Source: Rhodocollybia butyracea (taxonomy: Eukaryota; Basidiomycota; Agaricomycetes; Agaricales; Omphalotaceae). Taken from it: a DNA stretch of 64,000 nucleotides. The stretch is from the NCBI GenBank assembly GCA_015501585.1, contig JADNRY010000016.1, positions 1 to 64,000 on the forward strand, given 5' to 3'. Shown in pieces: positions 45,809 to 56,174 of this stretch; position 1 is the stretch's first letter; the number at the start of each line of letters is the position of its first letter. The notes below the pieces were generated by a model, which was not told the DNA's origin, did not search any database, and worked only from the letters and a program-made list of their open reading frames with translations. The position numbers were made by a program, and so were the translations under genes.

Positions 45809-46694
45809 ATGACACTGAGCCCGAGTCCACAGCTGCTACTAAGCTCGTTGCTCCTCGCGTTAACCTCCATCGCCAGTACGACGCTCTCTATCTTTATCCG
45901 CACCGTCTAACTAACAAACAACAAGTCTTTTTCTTCATCTCCAGACGCAAAAACCAAGCCCAGCGCAACGTTTTGCTTCTCACTGGTCCTTCAGACTCTG
46001 GAAAAACAGCCATATTCTCCTCAGTCAGTACAACTTCTCTATCACAGAGAAATAAATCTAACGCGGACTCTAGCTAATACATGGCCACGCAATCCCAACG
46101 AATACCTCAATGCAGGTCAACTCTTCGTTCATCACCACCACTCAAGTCGTCGACGTTCCCGGCCATCCTAGGCTTCGCGATCAGTTTAAAGAGTTTTTAC
46201 CCTTGGCCAAAGCCGTCGTTTTCGTCGTTGACGCCAATACGGTGTCTAGAAATGCAGCAGTCGCAGCAGAGTATGTGCTTTCCCTATTCAATATTTGACC
46301 TTCTTCTCATTGGCTTGGCTACAGACACCTACACTCCATCCTCGACGCCATCATGGCCATACCGCCCTCCCAGCCTCTCCCTACCCTCCTAATCCTCGCA
46401 CACAAAGCCGACCTCATCAAAGCCTCCTCCATATCCGCCGACACCACAACCCTCGCCATCACCCGCGTGCAAACCATTCTCGAACGCGAGCTCGAGCGCA
46501 GACGCCATTCCGGCGGCGGCGTCGGCGTAGAATCCCTCGGCGAAGACAGCGAAAAATCCAGTGGCTTGGATTGTCACGGCCCCTCTGGAACCTTCAAATT
46601 CGACAACTGGGAGGGCGGCGATGTTGTTTTCCTCGCTACGTCGGTGAAAACGAGTATCGCGCCGCTGACGGAATGGGTCGAAGAAAATATGTAG
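45809..46694 (+). CDS. Signal recognition particle receptor subunit beta
   Basis: Small GTPase of the ER membrane that anchors the SRP receptor. Seen: P-loop 'GPSDSGKT', 'TNTSMQVNSSF' (switch I region), G3 'VVDVPGHPRLRDQF', 'AVVFVVDANT', G4 'LILAHKADL', C-terminal 'FLATSVKTSIAPLTEW' and a stop at 46692-46694. Introns with CTAAC branch sites lie after 'IFSS' (ending tctag) and after 'AAVAAE' (46270-46323). The ATG at 45809 gives a hydrophobic leader (LLLSSLLLALTSIAST) suited to the membrane anchor, but joining it to 'RRKNQAQRNVLLL' through the likely first intron (45905-45944) leaves a one-base phase mismatch that I could not resolve. Confidence 0.75.
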
Positions 46695-46752
46695 TTATAA
46701 AATCTAATCGTTTTCATATAACAATAAACAAAATAGCCGCATACCAAAAATC

Positions 46753-47190
46753 TCACCCCTTCTTCCACGTATCATGCAACCCAACCGTATCATCCCCATT
46801 CATCGCACCACTCGAGGCTGCCTCCTCCGTCGCACTCTCCACCGGCTCCCCGCCCTCGCCCTTCCCCTCCTGCGCCCCCAACTTGCCCCTCACCTTATCC
46901 GCCCGCAGCGCCTCGATGCGGGCCAAATACGCCTCATCCACACTCCTTGTCACACAATCCCCACTAAACGTTAAACGCCGAGCAGTCGAAACGCTTGATA
47001 TTCCGGTTCAGGTGCCGCACCGACTCGAATCACTCGATTAGGTCTGGCAGCGTCTAGGTAGAGAGGAGTGGGCGCCGATCGCCTCCGCGATGTCTTCTTC
47101 CTCCCGCCCATACGCTACTAGCTCTGCTCGCGAGGGCATGGACATGCCGTAGACGTTGGGGTACCTAGTAGTGGTTTGTTCTAGTCAATA
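46753..47190 (-). pseudogene. ADE4 fragment A0 (last exons only)
   Basis: C-terminal piece of amidophosphoribosyltransferase: '(Y)PNVYG', '[14 protein letters not shown]', then frames shift, then an open end '[20 protein letters not shown]' to 'GLHDTWKKG' and the stop at 46753-46755. It is convergent with the SRP receptor gene, 58 bp between stop codons. No upstream ADE4 exons follow; a different repeat starts near 47200. It keeps the C-terminal frame that copy A1 has lost. Confidence 0.7.
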
Positions 47191-47194
47191 TTGC

Positions 47195-47750
47195 TTGTTG
47201 CGCTAGTATCATCAATATAACTGCATGCAATGCGCTACGTTGACGATGCCTGTCTTCGATCGTTCAAACTTGACGCAGTGGCCTTACTGTTATCATAATA
47301 TTCCACTCACTCTCAATCACTTGGCCTCGACGTCATACTCGAACGTTGCACACCTTGATCCGTTGGAGCTCTAGTCCAGCTAACCATACTGTCAACACGC
47401 ATGAAATTATTCCTTCTGCTGCTTTCACGCTTTCAGCAATATTAATAAGGCCTAAGAAATTAAAATCGATATTTGAATCTTTCACATGTGGCTGGTAAAC
47501 CCGCTCACATATTCTTTGTTCCACATCTAATCTTCACCCCGTCGTGCGTTTATCTACAAGGGCTTGTTTAAACATTTTACCTGTTAAGACGTTTGATTTT
47601 TTCGCTTCGACCATGATTCAGCGCGCGCGCTGCCGCAGTAAAAACAAGTATCGCTGGGGTGTAAGAACATATGTAGTATAAAATCTAATCAATTAAGGAT
47701 TTCATACATAAAGAATAAACAAAACCATCCAACACCCTCCTGATCCCAGA
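47195..47750. repeat. Junction segment copied from the ADE4-hydrophobin interval
   Basis: 47280-47500 is homologous to 50765-50920 ('ggagctcta', 'catgaaattat', 'tgctgctttcacgctttcag'), the region between ADE4 and the secreted-protein gene. This shows a rearranged junction between two duplicated blocks. No gene. Confidence 0.5.
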
Positions 47751-47752
47751 TC

Positions 47753-50202
47753 TCACCCCTTCTTCCACGTATTATGCAACCCAACCGTATCATCTCCATT
47801 CATCGCACCACTCGAACCACCACCTCTGCTCACCCCCCTCCTCTCCCTCTCCTCCCCTCTCCCTCCCCACCCTTCCCCTCCTGCGCCCCCAACTCACCTG
47901 TCATCTTGCCCCTCACATTATCCGCCCGCAGCGTCTCGATGCGCGCCAAGTACGCTTCATCGACGCTCCCGTCACATAGTCCCCATTAAACACCGAGCAG
48001 TCGAACCGCGTGATACTCGGGTTCAGGTGCCGCACCGACTCGATCAGGTCAGGCAGCGTCTGGAAGATCACCATGTCCGCGCCGATGGCCTCCGCGACGT
48101 CTTCCTCCTCCCGGCCGTACGCTACTAGTTCTGTTCGCGAGGGCATGTCGATGCCGTAGACGTTGGGGTACCTAGTGGTGGTTTACTCACGTCAACTTTG
48201 TTTGTTGCGCCAGTACCAATATACAAGTAAATGTAATGCATGGAATGCGACTCACCGAATCGGCGGCGCACAGCTCGCGACGATGACCTTTTTCGCGCCT
48301 ACGTCTTTTGCCATTTGGATAATCTCTTTGGATGTCGTACCCCGCACGATCGAATCTAAGAAGTATAACAGTCAAATATTAATCGTGAAGCAAAAACTAG
48401 ATTAATTGCTCACCATCTACTAAAAGCACATTTCGGCCTGAAAATTCAAGGGCCATCGCGTTCAGTTTCCGTCGAACGTTTTTTTTTCTGCAACGGATAG
48501 GTGAATTGGAGTCAGTAACTTCGACGGAACAATTTCGACTGAGTAAGAAAAACCCACCTCATCTGTTGACCCGGCATAATAAAGGTCCTCCCCACATACC
48601 GGTTTTTGATAAACCCTTCACGATACGGAAGGTTTAGCTTCTGCGCCAGATTCAACGCTGCTACGCGTGAAGTGTCTGGAACCTATAAAATAAAACAAGA
48701 AACACAAATTAGATCATTCATTTCTCTCTTCAGGACTCTTTGGACTCTTTCGAATCCGAATCCGAATCTGAATCTACTCACAGGAATAACAACATCCACC
48801 TCGATATTATGTTTCGTCAACACCCGCTTCACCTCCTCCGCAAGCATATCCCCCATCGCCATGCGACTCCGATAAACGCTGATTCCATCCAGCACAGAAT
48901 CCGGGCGCGCGAAATATACGTATTCGAAGATGTCTGGAGCGAATGTGGCGGCTTCGACGACTTGCCGGCGGGAGACGCTGCTGCGGGTTATGATAATGGC
49001 TTCGCCTGTATGATGGATATATCATTCAGAATCATATCAACGGGGAAAAGAAGGAAGAAGAAACATACCCGGTTTCACATCATCCCACTCCGTAAACCCA
49101 CTCGAATCAGCGACCACGCTCTCACTCGCGAACAAATAATCCCTCCCCTCCCCACTCCTCCGTACCCCCATCCCCACCGGCCGTATCCCATTCGGGTCCC
49201 TAAACGCGATGATCCCGAACCCCGCCAGCATCGCGACACACGCATACGCGCCTTTCACCTGCCGCATCATCCCCCCAATAGCAGTAAATATATCTTCCTC
49301 GTTGATACGGAATTTCCCGGTCTGCTGGAGGTTGTTCGCGAAGATGTTGAGGAGAAGCTCGGAGTCGGAGGAGGTGTTGATGTGTCGGTGCGCGGTGGCG
49401 TCCATGTATTGGAGAAGCGAGGAGGTGTTGATGAGGTTGCCATTCTGTGTACATGTGGTTAGAGAAATATAGGGAGGCTTCAAAAAGAGGAAATCGCGAA
49501 ACTCACGTGGGCAAAGACGATCCCGTAGGGAGAATTGACGTAGAAAGGTTGCGCTTCGGCGTTATTGAAGCTTCCAGCGGTGGGGTAACGGACTGGAAAC
49601 CACGAACGTAGAATCAGTAAAGCGGTAAATCGGTGTATCAGTGTAATGGGTGTAATTAATGAATCAGTGTAAGTGTAATCGACAAATCAGTGGATCAGTA
49701 ATAGCGGTGATAGCAGAACAAAGAAAGAAAACTAAAGAAACCAAAAAAAAAACTAACGAAACCAGATAAAACCCATACACACCATGTCCAACCCCCATTC
49801 CGCCGTTCAGCTTCCTTATCGAGTTCTCATCGAAGATATCCCGGACCATTCCGTTGGCTTTACACTGGAAGAACCGTCCTTTTGGCCCGCAAGTCACGAT
49901 CCCGCATGCATCTTGGCCGCGGTGTTGCAGCAGGGAGAGACCCTCGCAGATCTCGGGGGCGCAGTCGACGGTGGGGTCGTGGAGGAGGAGACCAAGGATT
50001 CCGCACACTGGGACATAGGATCAGAGAGGATCAAGGAAGTTTGGAGATGTAGGGAGAATTAGTGAGGATTAGCGTGGATTAGTGTGGATTAGGAAGAATT
50101 GGTGAGGATTAGCGGATTAGTGTGGATTATTAGAGTGAATAAGTTAGGATTAAAGTAGATCAGTAAGGACAGATAAAAACCCAGGAACTACAGCAACTTA
50201 CT
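47753..50202 (-). CDS. ADE4: Amidophosphoribosyltransferase (ADE4 type), copy A1
   Basis: Catalyses the first step of purine synthesis (PRPP + glutamine to phosphoribosylamine). Seen: the N-terminal nucleophile block [11 protein letters not shown], '[15 protein letters not shown]', '[20 protein letters not shown]', 'NGNLIN', '[13 protein letters not shown]', '[17 protein letters not shown]', and the PRPP loop '[20 protein letters not shown]' assembled across an intron inside Asp. Introns are short GT..AG. The start codon appears split: the 5' exon ends in A at 50202 and the next begins TG at 50007. The last exon has a one-base loss after 'NGDYVTG' relative to fragment A0, altering the last residues and ending near 47913 instead of 47753. 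Probably the working copy, unless the loss matters. Confidence 0.75.
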
Positions 50203-50530
50203 TGCGTAGAATTAGAAGCGGAAAAAATTTGGTCAAACCTGTTTGAGATGGAAAGACATTTTTTTTTGGGCCGTTCAACCGCGTGGAAAAACGTGCGTGG
50301 GTCGGTCCGTAGTTCCGTAGTCCGGGTTAGTATATCTGGTGACGCCATGTACGCGGTGGGCTGATTCTCAACCTCCGATTGGCTATAGTAGTGATGGGAA
50401 AAGGACTCCGTAGATTTTCCCAGTCTAGCTGACAACTCGACGTTCACCTTGAACGAATCGCTGCGCTGGCCGAGCCCTAAAGGCCTGACTACGCCTGACT
50501 GTCTTCTTGCAACCAACTTGTTCACTGTCT
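50203..50530 (-). promoter_or_regulatory. ADE4 A1 promoter region with CCAAT box
   Basis: Contains 'cctccgattggct' (CCAAT on the minus strand, 50377-50382), kept in A2 at 54660-54664 and present in variant form in A3 near 60727. Conservation across the three upstream regions is the only support; no binding factor is inferred. Confidence 0.4.
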
Positions 50531-51460
50531 ATCTCATGCATCTTCCTCGAGAATCTTCCTCATAAGGAGAATTACATTAGAGTGCATATGATTTGCACTT
50601 GCACAGTCACCGCTAGGAGATCAGGGATTTCGTTAATTTTCCGACGCGCCGTTCTTCTAGTATTTTCTCTCCTGAAAGGCCGCGTGCAAATCAAGTCTAT
50701 GGGCTGAGCAATTTTGCTGAATCGGTATTATATGTACCTCCCGCTCCTCTCATTAATTACTTTCTTCGACAACATATTGAACACCTTAATTTGCTGGAGC
50801 TCTAATCAAGTCAACACCAAGGTCAACACATGAAATTATCGCTTCCGCTGCTTTAAGTTCACGCTTTCAGAAATAAGTGATTGAGATATATATTTGAATC
50901 TTCTACGTTCTGTGTACATATTGGTAGTACTCGGAGCCGTATTTGAAGCGTCGATAGTTTGTTGCAGAATAAGAAGGTATCTGTGCCGCATGTGGTCTGA
51001 TAGACTCGCCAACTTTTGGAGCTTTCGAGATGAAATAAATACATATATGGTCCCGATCCTCAAACCTATGCACCAATTTACCAATTTGGGCATACATATG
51101 GACCATTGTGCGATTTTGTGATCCCGCCTGAATACTTCTCAATGAACAGATCAAGTTTTGAACACTTAGAGAGCCATATGTTGGGAGCCTTCGCTAAAAT
51201 TGTACAATATGTGTACACAGGTGTATGGGCAGTCCACTCATTGACATGGCCAGCCCGACTGTCGTCTACGAGGCTAACCGACCTATATTTCCTAGGACTT
51301 CGAACAATGTTCGGTTCATCCCCAATTAATATTCTTAAACCTCGTACGACATGCCGCCACTCTGAGATTGAAGCGAGCAGAGCATCACCCGAATAGCCTC
51401 TCCGCAAAACATAACGAAATGACGGGTGCGACGCAAAAACAAACACCTTAGTGCCAGGAT
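50531..51460. other. Intergenic interval between ADE4 and the secreted-protein gene H1
   Basis: Homologous, with small indels, to 54850-55640 and 61080-61830. It includes 'gtatttgaagcgtcgatagtttgttgcag' and 'catgccgccactctgagattg'-like segments. No open frame is conserved across the three copies, so I read it as non-coding upstream sequence. Confidence 0.5.
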
Positions 51461-51464
51461 GGCG

Positions 51465-51471
51465 TATAAAA
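51465..51471 (+). promoter_or_regulatory. TATA box of H1
   Basis: TATAAAA exactly 85 bp before the ATG, followed by 'gct'. The same motif at the same distance precedes H2 and H3. Confidence 0.7.
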
Positions 51472-51549
51472 GCTGATCCAAATTCTGGGACACTTCCTCA
51501 CTAGAACAACTAGCCTCCGTCGTTCAAGTACTCTTCACGAACACCCACT

Positions 51550-51925
51550 ATGCGTTTCACACTCACTTCTGTCACCGCTGCACTGGTTACCCTCACGGTT
51601 GCTGTTCCGGCCAGGCCCCCCCTCAGTCACAGTACACATGTGCTGATGATGCCGTCCCAGTGTGCTGCGCCAGCACTTTCGGCATCCCAGGTAAAATTTT
51701 GGCCGGTCAAGGTTGCTACTCTTTTCGAGACTGGTAAGCCATTTGATTTTGATGTAATCCTTTAAGCTTGATTCTTATCATTGTCTTCATAGCAAACCCC
51801 CCAGTCAAGTCTTATGTTGTGCGAACCGTAGTAAGTAACTCAAAGATCTATGACTCCTCCATTACTGAAATTCCGCAGTTGCTTCCTTTAATGCTCCATG
51901 TGTTGCTGCCACCCTTAAATCATAG
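51550..51925 (+). pseudogene. Eight-cysteine secreted protein, hydrophobin-like, copy H1 (frameshifted)
   Basis: Starts with a signal-peptide-like stretch (MRFTLTSVTAALVTLTVAVP). The cysteine core is present, 'YTCADDAVPVCCASTFG', 'GQGCYSFRDC', 'LCCANR', 'APCVAA', with two introns at the same places as H2, but the frame is lost by one base in the C-run near 51616-51622. Because the change is in a homopolymer, check the assembly before calling it dead. Confidence 0.6.
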
Positions 51926-51929
51926 TGCT

Positions 51930-52685
51930 TCATTGCTACTGTTGAGATAACAGTCGTCCATTTTGGTACCCAGCTGCAGTCTATTCTAGCTTTGAATTTG
52001 TGATTGACAGCGGGGGGCTGTAATTTTTTCTCCACATTGTAAAGTTGTGTTTGTATGGGAGATAAGTAACATAAGTATCGGAAAATCAATATCAACAATA
52101 TCTTGGTGCATTAACAACACTTCAGAAGTCAAAGCTAAAGGCTTGTTCGTCATCTCCTATCCGAGCAAGTCGTTCAATGTTTATAAGTAGCAGCACCAGT
52201 ATGATTTCAGAGCAAACAGTATTCTTTAAATCAAACTTGCCGTACATATATCTCTTCGTTGCACGTTTATTTATTAACATTCACCGCGCGCTTAAGATGT
52301 TGATTCTTAACCTTTGATTGTGTAAGCCTTCTCCGTGGGTTCTCCCAGCCTGTGTTACTAAGAGGCCACTTCAGTTACTAGTATGTCGTACAGAAAATGT
52401 GTATCCAAAGAGCCCCGGAAACTCCTCCCTACTCCTCCCACACCTTGTCCAAATAGCGTATTCTAGGTCGAAAATCTTTGCATCCCTGCCCTATTATAGC
52501 GTATTCCAGGCTTCCCTGTTGTATGTGAGGCCGGTGCGCCGAATTGATATTGTTGGAGTCTAGTATGCTAAGTATGCCAAAAACCACGCCGCGAGCGCTG
52601 AGCGCAACAAAGGTGTAGGCATGATGGAAGAAGGCTGAAACCTACTGAAAACCATGGCGCTCTGAAACAAGCCTCGAATCTGAGA
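51930..52685. other. Downstream region of H1, no gene seen
   Basis: 3' flank homologous to 56175-56440 and 62245-62620, then sequence joining into the truncated ADE4 copy A2. Short frames only. Confidence 0.4.
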
Positions 52686-52689
52686 ACCC

Positions 52690-54494
52690 CAAATAGCTAC
52701 CATTAATCGCGAAGCAAAAAAAGTAAACTCGATAGATTCTTGCCATCTACTAAAAGCACAGTTTGACCTGAAAATATGACGGCCATCGCGTTCACTTTCC
52801 GTCGGAAGTTTTTTTTCCTGTGACACATGGAGCAAGGGGGTAAGCTGGAGTCAGCAATTTCGACTGAGCAACCACCTTATTTGTTGACCCGGCATGTAAA
52901 AGTCCTTCCAACATATCGGTTTTTGATAAACGCTTCGCGATACGGAAGGTTCAGCTTCTGCGCTAGATTCAGCGCCGCTACGCGTGAAGTGTCTGAAAAA
53001 AAAACACACAAGACACACAAATTTAATCAATTCATTCCTCTCTTGAGTGTAGGTCTGGATCAGGACCACTCACGGGAATAACAATATCCACCTCAATACT
53101 GTTCTTCGCCAACACCTGCTTCACCTCCTCCGCAAGTAGTATCCCCATCGCCATGCGACTCCAGTACACGCTGATTCCATTACAGCACGGAATCGGGGCG
53201 CGCGAAATATACGTATTCGAAGATGTCGGGAGCGAAGGTGGCGGCTGCGACGACTTGCCGGCGGGAGACACCGCTTCGGGTTATGATAATCGCTTCGCAT
53301 GTAAGTAGATATTCAACGAAAGAGAAGAAAGAGATGAAAGAGAAAACAACAAACCCAGTTTAACATCATCCCACTCCGTAAACCCACTCGAATCAGCAAC
53401 CACACTCTCACTCGCAAACAAATAATCCTTCCCCTCCCCACTCCTCCGTACCCCCATCCCAACCGGCCGTATCCCATTCGGGTCCCTAAACGCGATGATC
53501 CCAAACCCGGCCAGCTTCGCCACACACGCATACGCGCCCTTCACCTACCGCATCATCCCCCAATCGCAGTGAATATATCCTCCTCGTTGATCCTGAATTT
53601 CCCGTCTGCTGGAGGTTGTTAGCGAAGATGTTGAGGAGGAGCTCGGAGTCGGAGGAAGTGTTGATGTGCCGGTGGGCGGCGGCGTCCATGTATTGGAGGA
53701 GGGAGGAGGTGTTGATGAGGTTGCCGTTCTGTGACTATGGTTAGAGATATATATGGACGCCTCGGGAGGAGGGGTAGAAAGCGCGAAACGAAACTCACGT
53801 GGGCAAAGACGATCCCATGAGGAGAATTGACGTAGAAAGGCTGCGCTTCGGCGTTATTGAAGCTTCCAGCGGTGGGGTAACGGACTGGAAACCACGAACG
53901 TAGAATCAGTAAAGCGGTAAATCGGTGTATCAGTGTAATGGGTGTAATTAATGAATCAGTGTAAGTGTAATCGACAAATCAGTGGATCAGTAATAGCGGT
54001 GATAGCAGAACAAAGAAAGAAAACTAAAGAAACCAAAAAAAAAACTAACGAAACCAGATAAAACCCATACACACCATGTCCAACCCCCATTCCGCCGTTC
54101 AGCTTCCTTATCGAGTTCTCATCGAAGATATCCCGGACCATTTCGTTGGCTTTACACTGGAAGAACCGTCCTTTGGGCCCGCAAGTCACGATCCCGCACG
54201 CATCTTGACCGCGGTGTTGCAGCAGGGAGAGGCCCTCGCAGATCTCTGGAGCACAGTGAACGGTGGGGTCGTGGAGGAGGAGACCGAGGATTCCGCACAC
54301 TGGGACATAGGATCAGAGAGGATCAAGGAAGTTTGGAGATGTAGGGAGAATTAGTGAGGATTAGCGTGGATTAGTGTGGATTAGGAAGAATTGGTGAGGA
54401 TTAGCGGATTAGTGTGGATTATTAGAGTGAATAAGTTAGGATTAAAGTAGATCAGTAAGGACAGATAAAAACCCAGGAACTACAGCAACTTACT
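52690..54494 (-). pseudogene. ADE4 copy A2, 3'-truncated and frameshifted
   Basis: The 5' part is almost identical to A1, including the split start codon (A at 54494, TG at 54299-54298), [11 protein letters not shown] and '[17 protein letters not shown]'. Single-base losses occur after 'NNLQQT' and in the 'MMRQV' codon run, one extra base after 'DSVL', and a deletion in '[10 protein letters not shown]'. Sequence stops being ADE4 near 52690, before the PRPP loop exon. It cannot make a full enzyme. Confidence 0.75.
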
Positions 54495-54499
54495 TGCGT

Positions 54500-55640
54500 A
54501 GAATTAGAAGCGGAAAAAATTTAGTCAAACGTGTTTGAGAATGGAAGACATTTTTTTTTGGCCAACCGCGTGGAAAAACGTGCGTGGGTCGGTCCTTAGT
54601 CCGGGTCACGGTTATATCTTGTGACGCCATGTACACGGTGGGCTGATTCTCAACCTCCGATTGGCTCTCGTAGTGATGGGGCATGGAAAGGGCTCTAAAG
54701 ATCTCCAGAATTCTCCCAGTCTGGCTGACATTCGACGCTCAATGAAGCTCGAACGAATTGTTGCAATCGAGCTCTGGCTGTATTTTTGTAGCCATCCTTC
54801 AATTCTTCGCTGTCTTTCCCATCCATCTTATACAGTAAGGGGAATTGCCGAATCGGTATCCTCTCAATCACTATAGCTTACCATATTTGACTGCATCCCG
54901 AGTCATCCCTGAGTAAAACAACAAACACTTCGCTTCAAGTCAAATTAGAACTGCGAGCCTCTGTGGAGTCCTGTGGAGTCTTACATACCAGAACTTCGCA
55001 CTAACGCCGCTCAGCGCAGGATTATTCAGGATTATTCTATATTCTCTATGTCAAGCAGTGTATTATTGGTGCTGCTCGGAGCTGTATTCGAAGCGTCGAT
55101 AGTTTGTTGCAGAATGGGTATATGTACCGCATGTGGCCTGATAGATCGTCAACCTCGGAGCTTTCGAGATGAAATAAATACACATAGTACGATCCCGATC
55201 CTCAAACCTATCGGTGAATACACACGCCAATTTGGGCATACATATGTACCGTCATGCGATTTTGTAATCCCACCTGAATACCACTCAGTGAACAGATCAA
55301 GATTTGAACACCCAGAGAGAGTAAAGTAAACTTCAGAGAGCCATATGTAGTTAGGAGCCTTCGCTGAAATTGTACAATATGTGTATGTGTGTACAGGTGC
55401 ATGGGCAGTCCACTCATTGACATTCCAAGCCCTACTGTCCTCTACGCTAACCGTCCTATATTTCCCAGGACTTCGAACAATGTTCGGTTATCCCTGGCAA
55501 TTAATATTTTTAAATCCTAGTACGACACGACGCCACTCTGAGATTGAGGCGAGCAAAACGTCACCCGAATAGCCTCTCCACAAAACATAACGAAACAACG
55601 GGAGCACCGCGAAAACAAACAACTTCTTAGTGCCAGGATA
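54500..55640. other. A2 promoter region and interval before H2
   Basis: 54500-54720 repeats the A1 promoter (CCAAT box retained). 54850-55640 repeats the interval before H1 with small indels. No gene. Confidence 0.5.
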
Positions 55641-55643
55641 GGG

Positions 55644-55650
55644 TATAAAA
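55644..55650 (+). promoter_or_regulatory. TATA box of H2
   Basis: TATAAAA 85 bp before the ATG at 55729. Confidence 0.75.
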
Positions 55651-55728
55651 GCTCGTCCAAATTCTGGAACACTTCCTCACTCGAACAACTAGCCTCAGTC
55701 GTTCAAGTACTTTTCACTGACAGTCACT

Positions 55729-56171
55729 ATGCGTTTCACACTCGCTTTTGTCGCCGCCGCACTCGTTGCATTCACGGTCGCTGTTCCAGCGGTACCCGAC
55801 CCTCTTCCCCCTCTTCCTGTCCCCGCCCCTCCTGCCGTCCCTGGGCTTCCTCGCTCTGAACCTGGTCTGTACACCTGTGCTGGTGATGTCGACCCAGTGT
55901 GCTGCAACTACAGTCTCGTTCTCCCAAGTGGGGCTATTGCCGGTCAAAGTTGTCAGGTTTACCAGCCTTTCAAGGAGTGGTAAGCTATTTTATCCTGATA
56001 TAATTTTTTAAGCTCGATTCTTATCGTTGTCTTCATAGCGAATCCCCGAGTCAAATTTTCTGCTGTGCAAATAGTTGTAAGTAACTTGACGATCTGTTAC
56101 CCTTCCCTTACTGAAGTTCCGCAGTGTTCAATGCCGGTGCTCCATGTGTTCCTGCCACCCATCAAGGGTAG
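55729..56171 (+). CDS. Eight-cysteine secreted protein, hydrophobin-like, copy H2 (intact)
   Basis: Three exons: 55729-55979, 56039-56076 and 56125-56171, introns GT..AG, phases 2 and 1, about 112 residues. An N-terminal signal peptide of about 20 residues is followed by a Pro-rich spacer (PDPLPPLPVPAPPAVPG). The cysteine order is C-CC-C-C-CC-C: 'YTCAGDVDPVCCNYS', 'AGQSCQVYQPFKEC', 'IFCCANS', 'APCVPA'. That order is the hydrophobin signature, but the loop after the first CC (15 residues) is short for class I and the next loop (8) short for class II, so I call it hydrophobin-like. Expected to be secreted to the wall or surface. Confidence 0.7.
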
Positions 56172-56174
56172 TGC

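Noticed and set aside
49784..50062. Plus-strand proteins beginning MSNPHS... at 49784, 54076, 63770
   Set aside because: These frames are the complementary strand of the first large ADE4 exon, which carries unmistakable family motifs.
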